Source: Bordetella pseudohinzii (GTDB lineage: Bacteria > Pseudomonadota > Gammaproteobacteria > Burkholderiales > Burkholderiaceae_B). Taken from it: a stretch of DNA of 64,000 bases. Positions within the stretch are counted from its first letter, which is position 1. Every line of letters starts with the position of its first letter. The stretch covers positions 1-64,000 of the forward strand of contig NZ_JHEP02000007.1 in the NCBI RefSeq assembly GCF_000657795.2, in the 5' to 3' direction. Positions 37,182 through 46,334 of the stretch are shown one piece after another. A model generated the notes under the pieces. That model was not told where the DNA came from. It saw only the letters and a list, made by a program, of their open reading frames with translations, and did not search any database. The translations under genes were made by a program, and so were the position numbers.

Positions 37182-39793
37182 ACCATTCCTACCGCAAGCC
37201 CCTGCCGGGCACCCGCCTGGACTATTTCGACGCCCGCGCCGCCGTGGAAGCCATTGCTCCCGGCGCCTACGATGAACTGCCCTATACCTCGCGCGTGCTG
37301 GCCGAGAACCTGGTGCGGCGCTGCGACCCCGCGCTGCTCAACGATGCGCTCAAGCAGCTGATCGAACGCCGCCGCGACCTGGACTTCCCCTGGTATCCGG
37401 CGCGCGTGGTCTGCCATGACATCCTGGGCCAGACGGCTCTGGTGGACCTGGCCGGCCTGCGCGATGCCATCGCCGACAAGGGCGGCGATCCGGCCAAGGT
37501 CAATCCGGTGGTGCCGGTGCAATTGATCGTCGACCACTCGCTGGCGGTGGAATATGGCGGCGACGATCCGGATGCCTTCGCCAAGAACCGCGCGGTCGAA
37601 GACCGCCGCAACGAGGACCGCTTCCATTTCATTGACTGGACCAAGCAGGCCTTCCGCAATATCGATATCGTGCCGCCGGGCAATGGCATCATGCACCAGA
37701 TCAATCTGGAGCGCATGTCGCCCGTCATCTATACCCAGGACGGCGTGGCCTATCCGGATACGCTGGTGGGCACCGACAGCCATACGCCCCATGTGGACGC
37801 GCTGGGCGTGATCGCCATCGGCGTGGGCGGGCTGGAAGCCGAAAACGTCATGCTGGGCCGTGCCTCCTGGATGCGCCTGCCCGACATCATCGGCGTGGAA
37901 CTCACCGGCCGCCCCCAGGCCGGCATCACCGCCACCGACATCGTGCTGACCCTCACCGAATTCCTGCGCAAGGAGAAAGTGGTCGGCGCCTACCTGGAGT
38001 TCCATGGCGAAGGCGCCGCCGCGCTCACGCTGGGCGACCGCGCGACCATCTCCAACATGGCGCCCGAGTACGGCGCCACGGCGGCCATGTTCGCCATCGA
38101 TCAACAGACCATCGCCTATCTTCGCCTGACCGGCCGCGAAGAAAGCCAGGTCGCGCTGGTGGAAACCTATGCCAAGACCGCCGGTCTCTGGGCCGACAGC
38201 CTGACAACCGCGCGCTATGAGCGCGTGCTGCGCTTTGATCTCGGCAGCGTGGTGCGCACGCTGGCCGGCCCGTCCAACCCGCATCGCCGCCTGCCCGTGT
38301 CGGCGCTGGCCGAGCGCGGCATCGCCGGCAAGGTTGAAAACACCCCGGGGCAGATGCCCGATGGCGCGGTCATCATCGCCGCCATCACCAGCTGCACCAA
38401 CACCAGCAATCCGCGCAATGTGATCGCCGCCGGCCTGCTGGCGCGCAATGCCAACCGCGCCGGCCTGAAGCGCCAGCCCTGGGTCAAGAGTTCGCTGGCG
38501 CCCGGCTCCAAGACGGTCGCGCTCTACCTCGAAGAAGCCGGCCTGCTGCCCGAACTCGAAAAACTCGGCTTCGGCGTGGTGGCCTTTGCCTGTACCACGT
38601 GCAACGGCATGTCCGGCGCGCTCGACCCGGCCATCCAGCAGGAAATCATCGACCGCGATCTCTATGCCACCGCCGTGCTGTCAGGCAACCGCAATTTCGA
38701 CGGCCGCATCCACCCCTACGCCAAGCAGGCCTTCCTGGCCTCGCCGCCCCTGGTCGTGGCCTACGCCATCGCCGGCACCATCCGCTTTGACATCGAGCGC
38801 GACGTCCTGGGCGTGGACGCCCAGGGACGCGAGATCCGCCTGGCCGACATCTGGCCCAGCGACGAAGAGATCGACGCCGTGGTGAGCTCGGCCGTCAAGC
38901 CCGAGCAGTTCCGCAAGGTCTACGCGCCCATGTTCGGCATCCAGGACGACCGCAAATCGGCCGTGGACCCGCTGTATCCCTGGCGCCCGATGAGCACCTA
39001 TATCCGCCGTCCGCCCTACTGGGAAGGCGCGCTGGCCGGCGAGCGCACGCTGCGCGGCATGCGGCCGCTGGCGGTGCTGGGCGACAACATCACCACCGAC
39101 CATCTCTCGCCGTCCAACGCCATCATGCTCGACAGCGCGGCGGGCGAATACCTCGCCAAGATGGGCCTGCCCGAAGAGGATTTCAATTCCTACGCCACGC
39201 ACCGGGGCGACCACCTCACCGCGCAACGCGCCACCTTCGCCAATCCCAAGCTCTTCAACGAAATGGTGAAGAACGAAGACGGCAGCGTGCGCCAGGGCTC
39301 GCTGGCCCGCGTGGAGCCCGAAGGCAAGGTGATGCGCATGTGGGAAGCCATCGAAACCTATATGGAACGCAAGCAGCCGCTCATCATCGTGGCCGGCGCC
39401 GATTACGGCCAGGGCTCTTCGCGGGACTGGGCGGCCAAGGGCGTGCGCCTGGCGGGCGTGGAGACCATCGTCGCCGAAGGCTTCGAGCGCATCCACCGCA
39501 CCAACCTGATCGGCATGGGCGTGCTGCCGCTGGAATTCAAGCCGGGCGTCAATCGCAAGACGCTGGGGCTGGACGGCACCGAGACCTATGATGTGGTGGG
39601 CCAGCGCAAACCCCGCGCCGACCTGACCCTGGTCATTCACCGCCGCGACGGCCGGCGCGAAGAGGTGGCGGTCACCTGCCGCCTGGACACGGCCGAGGAA
39701 GTCTCCATCTACGAGGCGGGCGGCGTGCTGCAACGCTTCGCCCAGGACTTCCTGGAGGCCGCCTCGGCCGCCGACGCCCGGCAAGCCGGCTGA
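37178..39793 (+). CDS. acnD: Fe/S-dependent 2-methylisocitrate dehydratase (AcnD-type aconitase)
   Basis: Aconitase-family enzyme of the 2-methylcitrate cycle for propionate. AcnD dehydrates 2-methylcitrate, and PrpF then isomerises the product. The product is 871 residues. The [4Fe-4S] ligands are seen in ITSCTNTSNPRNV and ACTTCNGMSG; substrate motifs include GTDSHTPHVDALGVIAIGVGG, NRNFDGRIHPYAKQAF and DYGQGSSRDWAAKG. Assignment as AcnD rather than AcnA rests on the adjacent prpF. No prpB or prpC is present in the operon, unlike typical prp clusters. The start is ATG 37178, overlapping the GntR stop. Confidence 0.9.
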   Translation: MNHSYRKPLPGTRLDYFDARAAVEAIAPGAYDELPYTSRVLAENLVRRCDPALLNDALKQLIERRRDLDFPWYPARVVCHDILGQTALVDLAGLRDAIADKGGDPAKVNPVVPVQLIVDHSLAVEYGGDDPDAFAKNRAVEDRRNEDRFHFIDWTKQAFRNIDIVPPGNGIMHQINLERMSPVIYTQDGVAYPDTLVGTDSHTPHVDALGVIAIGVGGLEAENVMLGRASWMRLPDIIGVELTGRPQAGITATDIVLTLTEFLRKEKVVGAYLEFHGEGAAALTLGDRATISNMAPEYGATAAMFAIDQQTIAYLRLTGREESQVALVETYAKTAGLWADSLTTARYERVLRFDLGSVVRTLAGPSNPHRRLPVSALAERGIAGKVENTPGQMPDGAVIIAAITSCTNTSNPRNVIAAGLLARNANRAGLKRQPWVKSSLAPGSKTVALYLEEAGLLPELEKLGFGVVAFACTTCNGMSGALDPAIQQEIIDRDLYATAVLSGNRNFDGRIHPYAKQAFLASPPLVVAYAIAGTIRFDIERDVLGVDAQGREIRLADIWPSDEEIDAVVSSAVKPEQFRKVYAPMFGIQDDRKSAVDPLYPWRPMSTYIRRPPYWEGALAGERTLRGMRPLAVLGDNITTDHLSPSNAIMLDSAAGEYLAKMGLPEEDFNSYATHRGDHLTAQRATFANPKLFNEMVKNEDGSVRQGSLARVEPEGKVMRMWEAIETYMERKQPLIIVAGADYGQGSSRDWAAKGVRLAGVETIVAEGFERIHRTNLIGMGVLPLEFKPGVNRKTLGLDGTETYDVVGQRKPRADLTLVIHRRDGRREEVAVTCRLDTAEEVSIYEAGGVLQRFAQDFLEAASAADARQAG

Positions 39794-39847
39794 TTCATCG
39801 GGCGGGCATCCCGCCCCAACCTTTACTCTCCCTACCAGGACTGCGAC

Positions 39848-41032
39848 ATGGCACATGCCCCCCAGATCCGCATCCCCGCCACCTATATGCGCGGCGGCAC
39901 CAGCAAAGGCGTGTTCTTCAAACTGGACGATCTGCCGGCGTCCGCCCGGGTGCCCGGCCCCGCGCGCGATGCGCTCCTGATGCGCGTGATCGGCAGCCCC
40001 GACCCCTATGGCAAGCAGATCGACGGCATGGGCGCGGCCACCTCCAGCACCAGCAAGACCGTCATCCTGTCCAAGAGCAGCCGGCCCGGCCATGATGTCG
40101 ATTATCTGTTCGGCCAAGTCGCCATCGACCAGCCCTTCGTGGACTGGAGCGGCAATTGCGGCAATCTGTCGGCCGCGGTGGGCCCCTTCGCCATCACCAA
40201 TGGGCTGGTGGACGCCGACCGCGTGCCGGCCAACGGCATTGCCGTGGTGCGCATCTGGCAGGCCAATATCGGCAAGACCATCGTGGCCCATGTGCCCATG
40301 ACCGATGGCGCGGTCCAGGAAACCGGCGACTTCGAGCTCGACGGCGTGACTTTCCCCGCCGCCGAGATCCAGCTGGAATTCATGAATCCCGCCGAAGAGG
40401 GCGACGGCGGCTCGATGTTCCCGACCGGCAACGTGGTCGATGAGCTTGATGTGCCAGGCGTGGGGCGCTTCAAGGCCACCATGATCAACTCCGGCATCCC
40501 GACCATCTTTCTTGATGCCGAAGCGCTGGGCTACAAGGGCACGGAGCTGCAGGACGACATCAATGGCGACCCGGCCGCGCTGGCCCGTTTCGAGACCATA
40601 CGCGCCCACGGCGCGCTGCGCATGGGCCTGATCGGCAAGCTTGAAGAAGCCGCCTCGCGCCAGCACACGCCCAAGGTCGCCTTCGTGGCGCCGCCGCGCG
40701 AATACCTGGCGTCCAGCGGCAAGCGTATCGCCCAATCCGATGTCGACGTGCTGGTGCGCGCGCTTTCCATGGGCAAGCTGCATCACGCCATGATGGGCAC
40801 GGCCTCGGTCGCCATCGCCACGGCCGCCGCCGTGCCGGGCACCCTGGTCAATCTGGCCGCCGGCGGCGGGCAGCGCGACACGGTGTGCTTTGGCCACCCT
40901 TCGGGTACGCTGCGCGTGGGCGCCAAGGCCGAGCTTGTCGACGGCGAATGGACCGTCACCAAGGCCATCATGAGCCGCAGCGCGCGCATCCTCATGGAAG
41001 GCCGCGTGCACCTGCCCCGCGACGGCTTCTGA
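39848..41032 (+). CDS. prpF: 2-methyl-aconitate isomerase PrpF
   Basis: Isomerase that acts with AcnD to convert 2-methylcitrate to 2-methylaconitate in the right isomeric form. The product is 394 residues, the normal length, with diaminopimelate-epimerase-like fold motifs: ATYMRGGTSKGVFF, SGNCGNLSAAVGPFAI, and HHAMMGTASVAIATAAAVPGT. It begins 54 bp after acnD, and the pair forms the Fe/S-type methylcitrate dehydration module. Confidence 0.95.
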   Translation: MAHAPQIRIPATYMRGGTSKGVFFKLDDLPASARVPGPARDALLMRVIGSPDPYGKQIDGMGAATSSTSKTVILSKSSRPGHDVDYLFGQVAIDQPFVDWSGNCGNLSAAVGPFAITNGLVDADRVPANGIAVVRIWQANIGKTIVAHVPMTDGAVQETGDFELDGVTFPAAEIQLEFMNPAEEGDGGSMFPTGNVVDELDVPGVGRFKATMINSGIPTIFLDAEALGYKGTELQDDINGDPAALARFETIRAHGALRMGLIGKLEEAASRQHTPKVAFVAPPREYLASSGKRIAQSDVDVLVRALSMGKLHHAMMGTASVAIATAAAVPGTLVNLAAGGGQRDTVCFGHPSGTLRVGAKAELVDGEWTVTKAIMSRSARILMEGRVHLPRDGF

Positions 41033-41114
41033 CCTCGGCGCGGGCGGGCGCGGCTTGCGCCCGCCCACCCGCCGGCTCTAGACTGGCCGCTTTCCTTCTC
41101 CGGCTTTTATCGTC

Positions 41115-41723
41115 ATGGCGCTGCACAGCTGGCTGATCTATCTGGTCGCCGTCACCGGCCTGTCCCTCACCCCCGGCCCCAACACCCTGCTGGCGCTCAC
41201 GCATGGCGCCCTGCATGGCCACCGCCGCGCTCTGTGCACCATCGCCGGCGGCGCCGTGGGCTTCATCGCCCTTATCGCGCTGTCCATGCTGGGCATCAGC
41301 GCGCTGCTCAAAGCCTGGGCGCCGGCGTTGACGCTGCTCAAGTGGGCGGGCGGCGCCTACCTGGTGTGGCTGGGTTTGCAGCTCTGGCGCGCGCCGGGCG
41401 TGCAGCTGCAGCCCACCCCCGGCATGCCCGGCCTGCGCGCCACGCGCATGTTCAGCCAAGGCTTTCTATCGGCCATCTCCAACCCCAAGGCCCTGCTCTT
41501 CTACGGCGCCTTTCTGCCGCAATTCATCGATCCCGCGCGCAGCCTGCTGACCCAGTTCGTCGTGATGGCGGCCACTTTCGCCGGCATCGAGTTCGTCGTC
41601 GAATACCTGCTGGCCCGCCTGGCGCACCGCGTGCGCCCCTGGCTGGAGCGCAGCGGCCGCCGCTTCAACAAGCTGTGCGGCGGCCTGTTCGCCGCCATGG
41701 GCATCGCCCTGCCCACGACATAG
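41115..41723 (+). CDS. LysE/RhtB-family amino acid exporter
   Basis: Inner-membrane protein of 202 residues with about six helices. Family motifs are GLSLTPGPNTLLALTHGALHG at the first helix and FSQGFLSAISNPKALLFYGAFLPQF in the middle. Members export amino acids or homoserine lactones; the substrate cannot be told. The gene may be read from its own promoter, 82 bp after prpF. Confidence 0.88.
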   Translation: MALHSWLIYLVAVTGLSLTPGPNTLLALTHGALHGHRRALCTIAGGAVGFIALIALSMLGISALLKAWAPALTLLKWAGGAYLVWLGLQLWRAPGVQLQPTPGMPGLRATRMFSQGFLSAISNPKALLFYGAFLPQFIDPARSLLTQFVVMAATFAGIEFVVEYLLARLAHRVRPWLERSGRRFNKLCGGLFAAMGIALPTT

Positions 41724-41746
41724 CGGCCCCCAGGCCCGCGCCGGCA

Positions 41747-41779
41747 CAAAAAAAAACCAGGCCCGCCAAGGCCTGGCTT
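41747..41779 (-). terminator. Intrinsic terminator of the minus-strand operon ending with the Bug receptor
   Basis: On the minus strand the stem AAGCCAGGCC / GGCCTGGTT, with a TTGGCG loop, is followed by ten T residues, a strong Rho-independent terminator 65 bp after the receptor gene. Confidence 0.88.
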
Positions 41780-41845
41780 GAAAGCAGCGCGGCGCTGCCG
41801 GCGACCGGCGAGACGCCAGCCACGCCGCGCCGTTGCTACCGGTAC

Positions 41846-42871
41846 TCAGTCGACGCTGGCGCCCGAGATCTTGACGGCCTCGGCCCACTTGGCGATTTCC
41901 TTTTCCACGAAGACGCCGAATTGCTCGGGCGTGGATGGCGTGAACTCGCTGCCGGCGGCGATCATCTTCTGCTTGGCCGCCGGGTCGGCCATGACTTCGC
42001 GCATATCGGCCGAGATCTTTTCAACCAACGCCTTGGGCGTGCCCTTGGGCGCGAAAAAACCCGACCACGGCGGGGCGGCAAAGCCCGGGAAGCCCTGCTC
42101 GGCCACCGTGGGGTAATCCGGCGCGCTGGCAAAGCGCTCGCCGGTCGTGAGCGCGATGATCCGCAGCTTGCCGCTCTTGGCATAGGCCTGCACGGCCGGC
42201 AGGCCGGTGATGCCCACCTGGATCTGGCCGCCCAGCAGGTCGGTGACCATGGGCGCGCTGCCCCGGTAGGGGATATGGGTCAGGGCGAACTGCCCCCGGT
42301 TCTTCAGCAGCTCCATGCCCAGATGCGAGGCCGTGCCGTTGCCGTCCGAACCATAGGAGTACTGCACCACGCCTTTTTTCAGCAGCGCGATCAGCTCGGT
42401 CAGGTTCTTGGCCGGCACGTCGTTGTTGACCACGATGGCATTGGGATAGAGCGTGGCCTGGGTGATGGGCTCGAAGTCCTTGCGCGGGTCATAGCGCATG
42501 TTCTTGTACAGCGAGGTGTTGATGCTGTGCGAACCGGTCACGCCCAGCACCAGCGTATAGCCGTCCGGCGCGGCGCGGGCCACGTACTCGGAGCCGAGGT
42601 TGCCGCCGGCGCCAGGACGGTTCTCGACGACAACGCCCTGGCCCCACTTCTTGGACAGGCCCTCGGCCACCAGGCGGGCCGTGATGTCGGTCGCGCCGCC
42701 CGCCGGGAAGGGCACGATGATCGTGACCGGACGCGACGGATAGGCGTCGCTGGCCATTGCGCCGGCCATGGCCGACATGCCCAGCACCCCGGCCAGCAGA
42801 GGCAGGGCGGCGCGCTTGAGCAGGCTGCGGCGCAGGCTGGCGCCGGCAGTGGAGAAAATCCCCGTATTCAT
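41846..42871 (-). CDS. Bug-family (TctC) periplasmic solute receptor
   Basis: Extracytoplasmic binding protein of the tripartite tricarboxylate transport type, 341 residues. It has a signal peptide (LLKRAALPLLAGVLGMSAMAGAMA) and the Bug-type motif YPSRPVTIIVPFPAGGATDI that binds a carboxylate. Later segments are HIPYRGSAPMVTDLLGGQIQVG and WSGFFAPKGTPKALV. No TctA/TctB membrane genes are nearby, as is common for Bordetella Bug receptors. It is the last gene of the operon with two dehydrogenases and a lyase, so its ligand is probably a dicarboxylate of that pathway. The start was set at MNTGIFS. Confidence 0.92.
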   Translation of the reverse strand: MNTGIFSTAGASLRRSLLKRAALPLLAGVLGMSAMAGAMASDAYPSRPVTIIVPFPAGGATDITARLVAEGLSKKWGQGVVVENRPGAGGNLGSEYVARAAPDGYTLVLGVTGSHSINTSLYKNMRYDPRKDFEPITQATLYPNAIVVNNDVPAKNLTELIALLKKGVVQYSYGSDGNGTASHLGMELLKNRGQFALTHIPYRGSAPMVTDLLGGQIQVGITGLPAVQAYAKSGKLRIIALTTGERFASAPDYPTVAEQGFPGFAAPPWSGFFAPKGTPKALVEKISADMREVMADPAAKQKMIAAGSEFTPSTPEQFGVFVEKEIAKWAEAVKISGASVD

Positions 42872-42934
42872 ATGTCTATCCTTCTGTGCTCGAATCAATG
42901 CAAACATCAACTACAAACCACAAACCGGCCACCG

Positions 42935-43687
42935 CTATATTGCGGTGTACCCCCCGTCCACGCGCACATCCGTGCCCGTGATGAACGCAGCGTCCTTGCC
43001 CATGAGGAACAAGGCCGTGCGCGCAACTTCTTCGACTTCGCCCAGACGCCCTAGCGGATAGCGCGGGGCCAGCGCCTGGCGCGCCGCCTCGGCATTGCCA
43101 TAGCGGCGCAGCACGCGGCCGGTCAATACCGCGCCGGGCGACAGACTCAGCGCCCGGATGCCTTCATCGGCATGATCGACCGCGATGGCGCGCGCCAGGG
43201 CGATCATCCCCGCCTTGCTCGCGCCGTAGGCGCCACGCCCCGCCGCGGCCACGCTGCCCAGCTGCGAAGCCACATTGATCACCACGCCGCGGCGGGCCCG
43301 CCGCATGGGCGCCAGCGCCCACTTGCTCATCAGCCAGGCGCCGGTCAGATTGATGGACAGCGCCTGGTGCCAGTTCGCGGCCGACAGATCGCCGATCTTG
43401 TCGCCGGGCGTCACCACCGCCGCGTTGTTGACCAGCACATCGATGCGGTCCCAGCGCGCCAGCACCGTGTCGACCACGCCGCGCGTCTGGATGGGGTCCG
43501 CGACATCGCATTGCAGCCGCAGAAGGCGCTCATCGCCCGCTTCGCCCAGCCGGGCCAACGCATCGGCGTCAAGGTCGATCAGCGCGACGCGGGCGCCAGC
43601 GTCCAGGCAGGCGCGGGCCATGCCCCAGCCCAGATCGCCGGCCGCGCCGGTGATCACCACGACCTGTCCGGAAAGATCTGTCGTCAT
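42935..43687 (-). CDS. Short-chain dehydrogenase/reductase (SDR) 1
   Basis: Classical SDR, 250 residues. The nucleotide motif is VVITGAAGDLGWGMARACLDAG; Asp after the second strand (ALIDLDADAL) suggests NAD+ preference. The active-site serine region is VINVASQLGSVAAAG, and YGASKAGM holds the YxxxK pair. Substrate unknown. Its start overlaps the end of the neighbouring SDR gene (ATGA), so both are translated together and may act in sequence or as a heteromer. Confidence 0.9.
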   Translation of the reverse strand: MTTDLSGQVVVITGAAGDLGWGMARACLDAGARVALIDLDADALARLGEAGDERLLRLQCDVADPIQTRGVVDTVLARWDRIDVLVNNAAVVTPGDKIGDLSAANWHQALSINLTGAWLMSKWALAPMRRARRGVVINVASQLGSVAAAGRGAYGASKAGMIALARAIAVDHADEGIRALSLSPGAVLTGRVLRRYGNAEAARQALAPRYPLGRLGEVEEVARTALFLMGKDAAFITGTDVRVDGGYTAI

Positions 43688-44391
43688 ACCGCCATGGCCC
43701 CCAGCGAAGCGCCACCGCAGACATAAAGCGTCTGCCCGGTGACGGCGCCGGCTTGCGGCGCCAGAAAGAAATCAATCGCCGCGACGACTTCATCGGGGCG
43801 TATTAGGCGGCCCAGCGGCAGATCCACCTTGGGCGGCGCGCCGCGCCGGGGATCATTCAGCATGGGCGTATCGACCGCGCCGGGCGCCACCACATTCACC
43901 GTGATGCCGCGCCCGATCAGTTCGGCGGCCAGACTGCGCGCCATGCCGATCTGGGCCGCCTTGGTGGCGGCGTAGGCCGCGCGCTGCGCGCGGCCCAGCA
44001 CGGCGCGGCTGGACAGCAGGACGATGCGGCCCAGCGCCGGCGTCAGCCGCGGTCCGAGCAGGCCCACCAGCGCCAGGGGCGCCGCGCCGTGCAGGCGCCA
44101 CAGCAACTCCGTATCCTCGGCGCGGGAATCCCCGACGCCGCCACTGCGCATGACGCCGGCGCAGTGCACGAACGCCCGCAGCCGCGCCGGCAGCGCATCG
44201 GCCAGCCCGCTGATGCCCGGGATGTCCGTCAGATCGCGCAGATGATGGGTATAGCCCGCGTGCGCGCCGGCCGGCCAGGGCTGCCGGTCGATGCCGTGCA
44301 CGCGCCAGCCCGCATCCAGCAGATGCCGGGTCAGGGCCAGGCCGATGCCCGACGCGGAACCCGTGATGACGGCGGCGCGGTCAACGGACAT
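43684..44391 (-). CDS. Short-chain dehydrogenase/reductase (SDR) 2
   Basis: SDR of 235 residues. The cofactor motif is AVITGSASGIGLALTRHLLDAG. The NNAG position reads HCAGVMR, the serine region is IVLLSSRAVLG, and the catalytic YAATKAAQIGMARSL is intact. The C-terminal region is VVAPGAVDTPML. It lies 9 bp downstream of the lyase gene and overlaps the next SDR gene by 4 bp, placing it inside the catabolic operon. Confidence 0.9.
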   Translation of the reverse strand: MSVDRAAVITGSASGIGLALTRHLLDAGWRVHGIDRQPWPAGAHAGYTHHLRDLTDIPGISGLADALPARLRAFVHCAGVMRSGGVGDSRAEDTELLWRLHGAAPLALVGLLGPRLTPALGRIVLLSSRAVLGRAQRAAYAATKAAQIGMARSLAAELIGRGITVNVVAPGAVDTPMLNDPRRGAPPKVDLPLGRLIRPDEVVAAIDFFLAPQAGAVTGQTLYVCGGASLGAMAV

Positions 44392-44400
44392 CGGCCTGCC

Positions 44401-45294
44401 TCACTCGTCCAGCGTGGTCAGGCGCTTTTCAAGCGCGCGCATCTGCTCATAGCCCATGAGCTGCATGATGTCCTCGATGCCCACCAGGAGGTCGGGCCGG
44501 TCGGCCGGTTCGCCCGTGGCGATCACCTCCTGCATGACGCCCAGGGCCTGGCGCATGCCGTGGATGGCAGCGGCCGGCAGCATGCGGGGCAGGCTGATGC
44601 GCTTGACGCCGATCTCCTTCAGGCGCGCCAGCGGAATCAGCGGCGTGGTGGGACGATTGCGGATGCCGAAGCCCATGTTGATGGTCAACGGCACGCCGGC
44701 GGCGTCCACCAGGCGCTTGATGTCGTCCTCGGTGCGCACCGCGTCGGGGAAGATCATGTCGGCGCCGGCCGCCGCATAGGCGCGCGCGCGCCGCACCGCG
44801 CCCTCGATGCCTTCGACGGCGATCGCGTCGGTGCGGGCGATGATCACAAAGTCATCGTCGCGGCGCGCCAGGCAGGCCGCCTCGATCTTCTTGACCATCT
44901 CGGCCTGGCTGATCACGTCCTTGCCCGGCATATGGCCGCAGCGCTTGGGGCTGACCTGGTCCTCCAGATTGACGCCCGCCACGCCCGCCTCTTCGAACAT
45001 CTGCACGGTATGGAACACATTGACCGGATTGCCGTAACCGGTATCGGCGTCGGCGGTCAGCGGAATGGACACCGAGCGCGCCAGATTGCGGCAATGCGCG
45101 ACGTTCTCGGCCAGGCCCATCACGCCGATATCGGCGATGCCCAGCAGGGCATTGGATACTGCCGCCCCGCTGGTGCAGGCGGTCTTGAATCCGGCCGCCT
45201 CGACCAGGCGGATGCTGTAACCATCGTAGACGCCCGGCGACACGATGAAGGGCTCGTTCTTCAGCAGTTGCCGGAATTTATTGCGCGGATTCAT
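44401..45294 (-). CDS. Isocitrate lyase/PEP mutase superfamily lyase
   Basis: Carbon-carbon lyase of 297 residues. Superfamily motifs: PGVYDGYSIRLVEAAGFK, the Mg2+ site LTADADTGYGNP, and the active-site loop with DQVSPKRCGHMPGK (KRCGH as in isocitrate, methylisocitrate and dimethylmalate lyases). This class cleaves 2-hydroxy or malate-like diacids to pyruvate or glyoxylate plus another acid. It differs from PrpB in its neighbours, so the substrate is open: methylisocitrate, alkylmalate or oxaloacetate are candidates. It follows the GntR regulator by 20 bp. Confidence 0.88.
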   Translation of the reverse strand: MNPRNKFRQLLKNEPFIVSPGVYDGYSIRLVEAAGFKTACTSGAAVSNALLGIADIGVMGLAENVAHCRNLARSVSIPLTADADTGYGNPVNVFHTVQMFEEAGVAGVNLEDQVSPKRCGHMPGKDVISQAEMVKKIEAACLARRDDDFVIIARTDAIAVEGIEGAVRRARAYAAAGADMIFPDAVRTEDDIKRLVDAAGVPLTINMGFGIRNRPTTPLIPLARLKEIGVKRISLPRMLPAAAIHGMRQALGVMQEVIATGEPADRPDLLVGIEDIMQLMGYEQMRALEKRLTTLDE

Positions 45295-45314
45295 ATCTTG
45301 CTGCTCCAGGACTT

Positions 45315-46037
45315 TCAGGCGGCCGTGACCGGATACCCCGAAAGATGGGGTGTCTCTTCGGCCAGATGATCAAAAAGGTGCTGCGCCGCCCGCTCGATGT
45401 GTGAACGCATGAGCGATTCGGCCAGTTCGGGGTCGCGCGCGCGGATGGCGCGCAGGATTTGCCAGTGCTCCGCGTAGGCATCGTCCTTGCGTTCGAGCAC
45501 GGTGCCCGAATGCCGGCGATAGACGCGCAGCAGGTGATAGAGGTCGCCGCACAGGCTGTTGATGATGCGCTGGTTGCCGCTGGCGAGAACGATGCGCTCA
45601 TGAAAATCGAAGACCCGGGGATTGGGAGCCTGGCCTTGGGCGGCCTGTTGGCGCCGCAGGCGATCCTCGTCGAGCTCGGCAAGCAATTGTTCGATGTCCG
45701 CGTCGCTCATGCGGCGCGTGGCCAGGTTGCAGGCCACGCCTTCGAGCGCCATGCGCATCTGAAACAGCTCCAGCGCGGACGCCGCCGACAGGGTGACGAC
45801 GCGCGCCTTCATATAGGGTTCGCGCGTGATCAGCTGGATGCCTTGCAGGCGGCGCACCGCCTCGCGCACCGGACCGCGGCTCACCCCGAACTCCTGCGCC
45901 AACGCCACCTCGTTGATGACGCTGCCAGGCGCCAGGCGGCCCTGATAGATGGCATCGAGCACCTGGTCGAACACCACATCGGCCAGCGGGCCGGCGGCGT
46001 CTTCCTTGATGGCGAGGACGGACGAAGAATGGCTCAT
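45315..46037 (-). CDS. GntR-family (FCD) regulator of the divergent catabolic operons
   Basis: A 240-residue FadR-type repressor. The winged helix is VVFDQVLDAIYQGRLAPGSVINEVALAQEFGVSRGPVREAVRRLQG. The FCD domain has candidate metal ligands in FDFHERIVLASGN and EHWQILRAIRARD and in MRSHIERA. It is the first gene of the minus-strand operon and divergent from the aconitase operon. Matching TTGACA-containing dyads lie near both promoters (46036-46282), so it probably controls both. Confidence 0.92.
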   Translation of the reverse strand: MSHSSSVLAIKEDAAGPLADVVFDQVLDAIYQGRLAPGSVINEVALAQEFGVSRGPVREAVRRLQGIQLITREPYMKARVVTLSAASALELFQMRMALEGVACNLATRRMSDADIEQLLAELDEDRLRRQQAAQGQAPNPRVFDFHERIVLASGNQRIINSLCGDLYHLLRVYRRHSGTVLERKDDAYAEHWQILRAIRARDPELAESLMRSHIERAAQHLFDHLAEETPHLSGYPVTAA

Positions 46038-46282
46038 AGTGTTGACAGACTAGCAAACCCAAGAGAAAAGTGTCAACTCTTTTGCCGTCAAAAGGACGCG
46101 CACGGAATATCGATAACCCCAGCCACCGCCAAAGCGTGTCACAACAAATCGGGTCAAAATACCAGGGAAAACCCCAGGACGGTTTCCGATCGTGCGCTTA
46201 GACACTTCGCTGTAAACCGCGGAAAACTGTCTGGATCCATACCCCTGAATCTGTGCACTCTCAGCCATAGTGTTGACACTAT
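46036..46282. promoter_or_regulatory. Divergent promoter region with GntR-type dyads
   Basis: A clear palindrome ATAGTGT-TG-ACACTAT (46267-46282) overlaps a TTGACA -35 box (46273-46278) with TAAGAT at 46297-46302 for the aconitase operon. For the GntR gene, the minus strand has TTGACA (46071-46076), 18 bp and TAGTCT (46047-46052). The half-site AGTGTTGACA recurs at 46038-46047 and AGTGTCAACT at 46070-46079. Three related sites overlapping two promoters point to repression of both operons by the same factor. No coding sequence is seen in this 297-bp gap. Confidence 0.65.
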
Positions 46283-46334
46283 ACTAAGATCAGTCTTAAG
46301 ATGGCCTCAGCCTGGAATTTCTTCTTTCGCCACC

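Noticed and set aside
38681-41068. Minus-strand frame of 795 codons over acnD and prpF
   Set aside because: Antisense shadow; the plus strand carries clear enzyme motifs in this interval.
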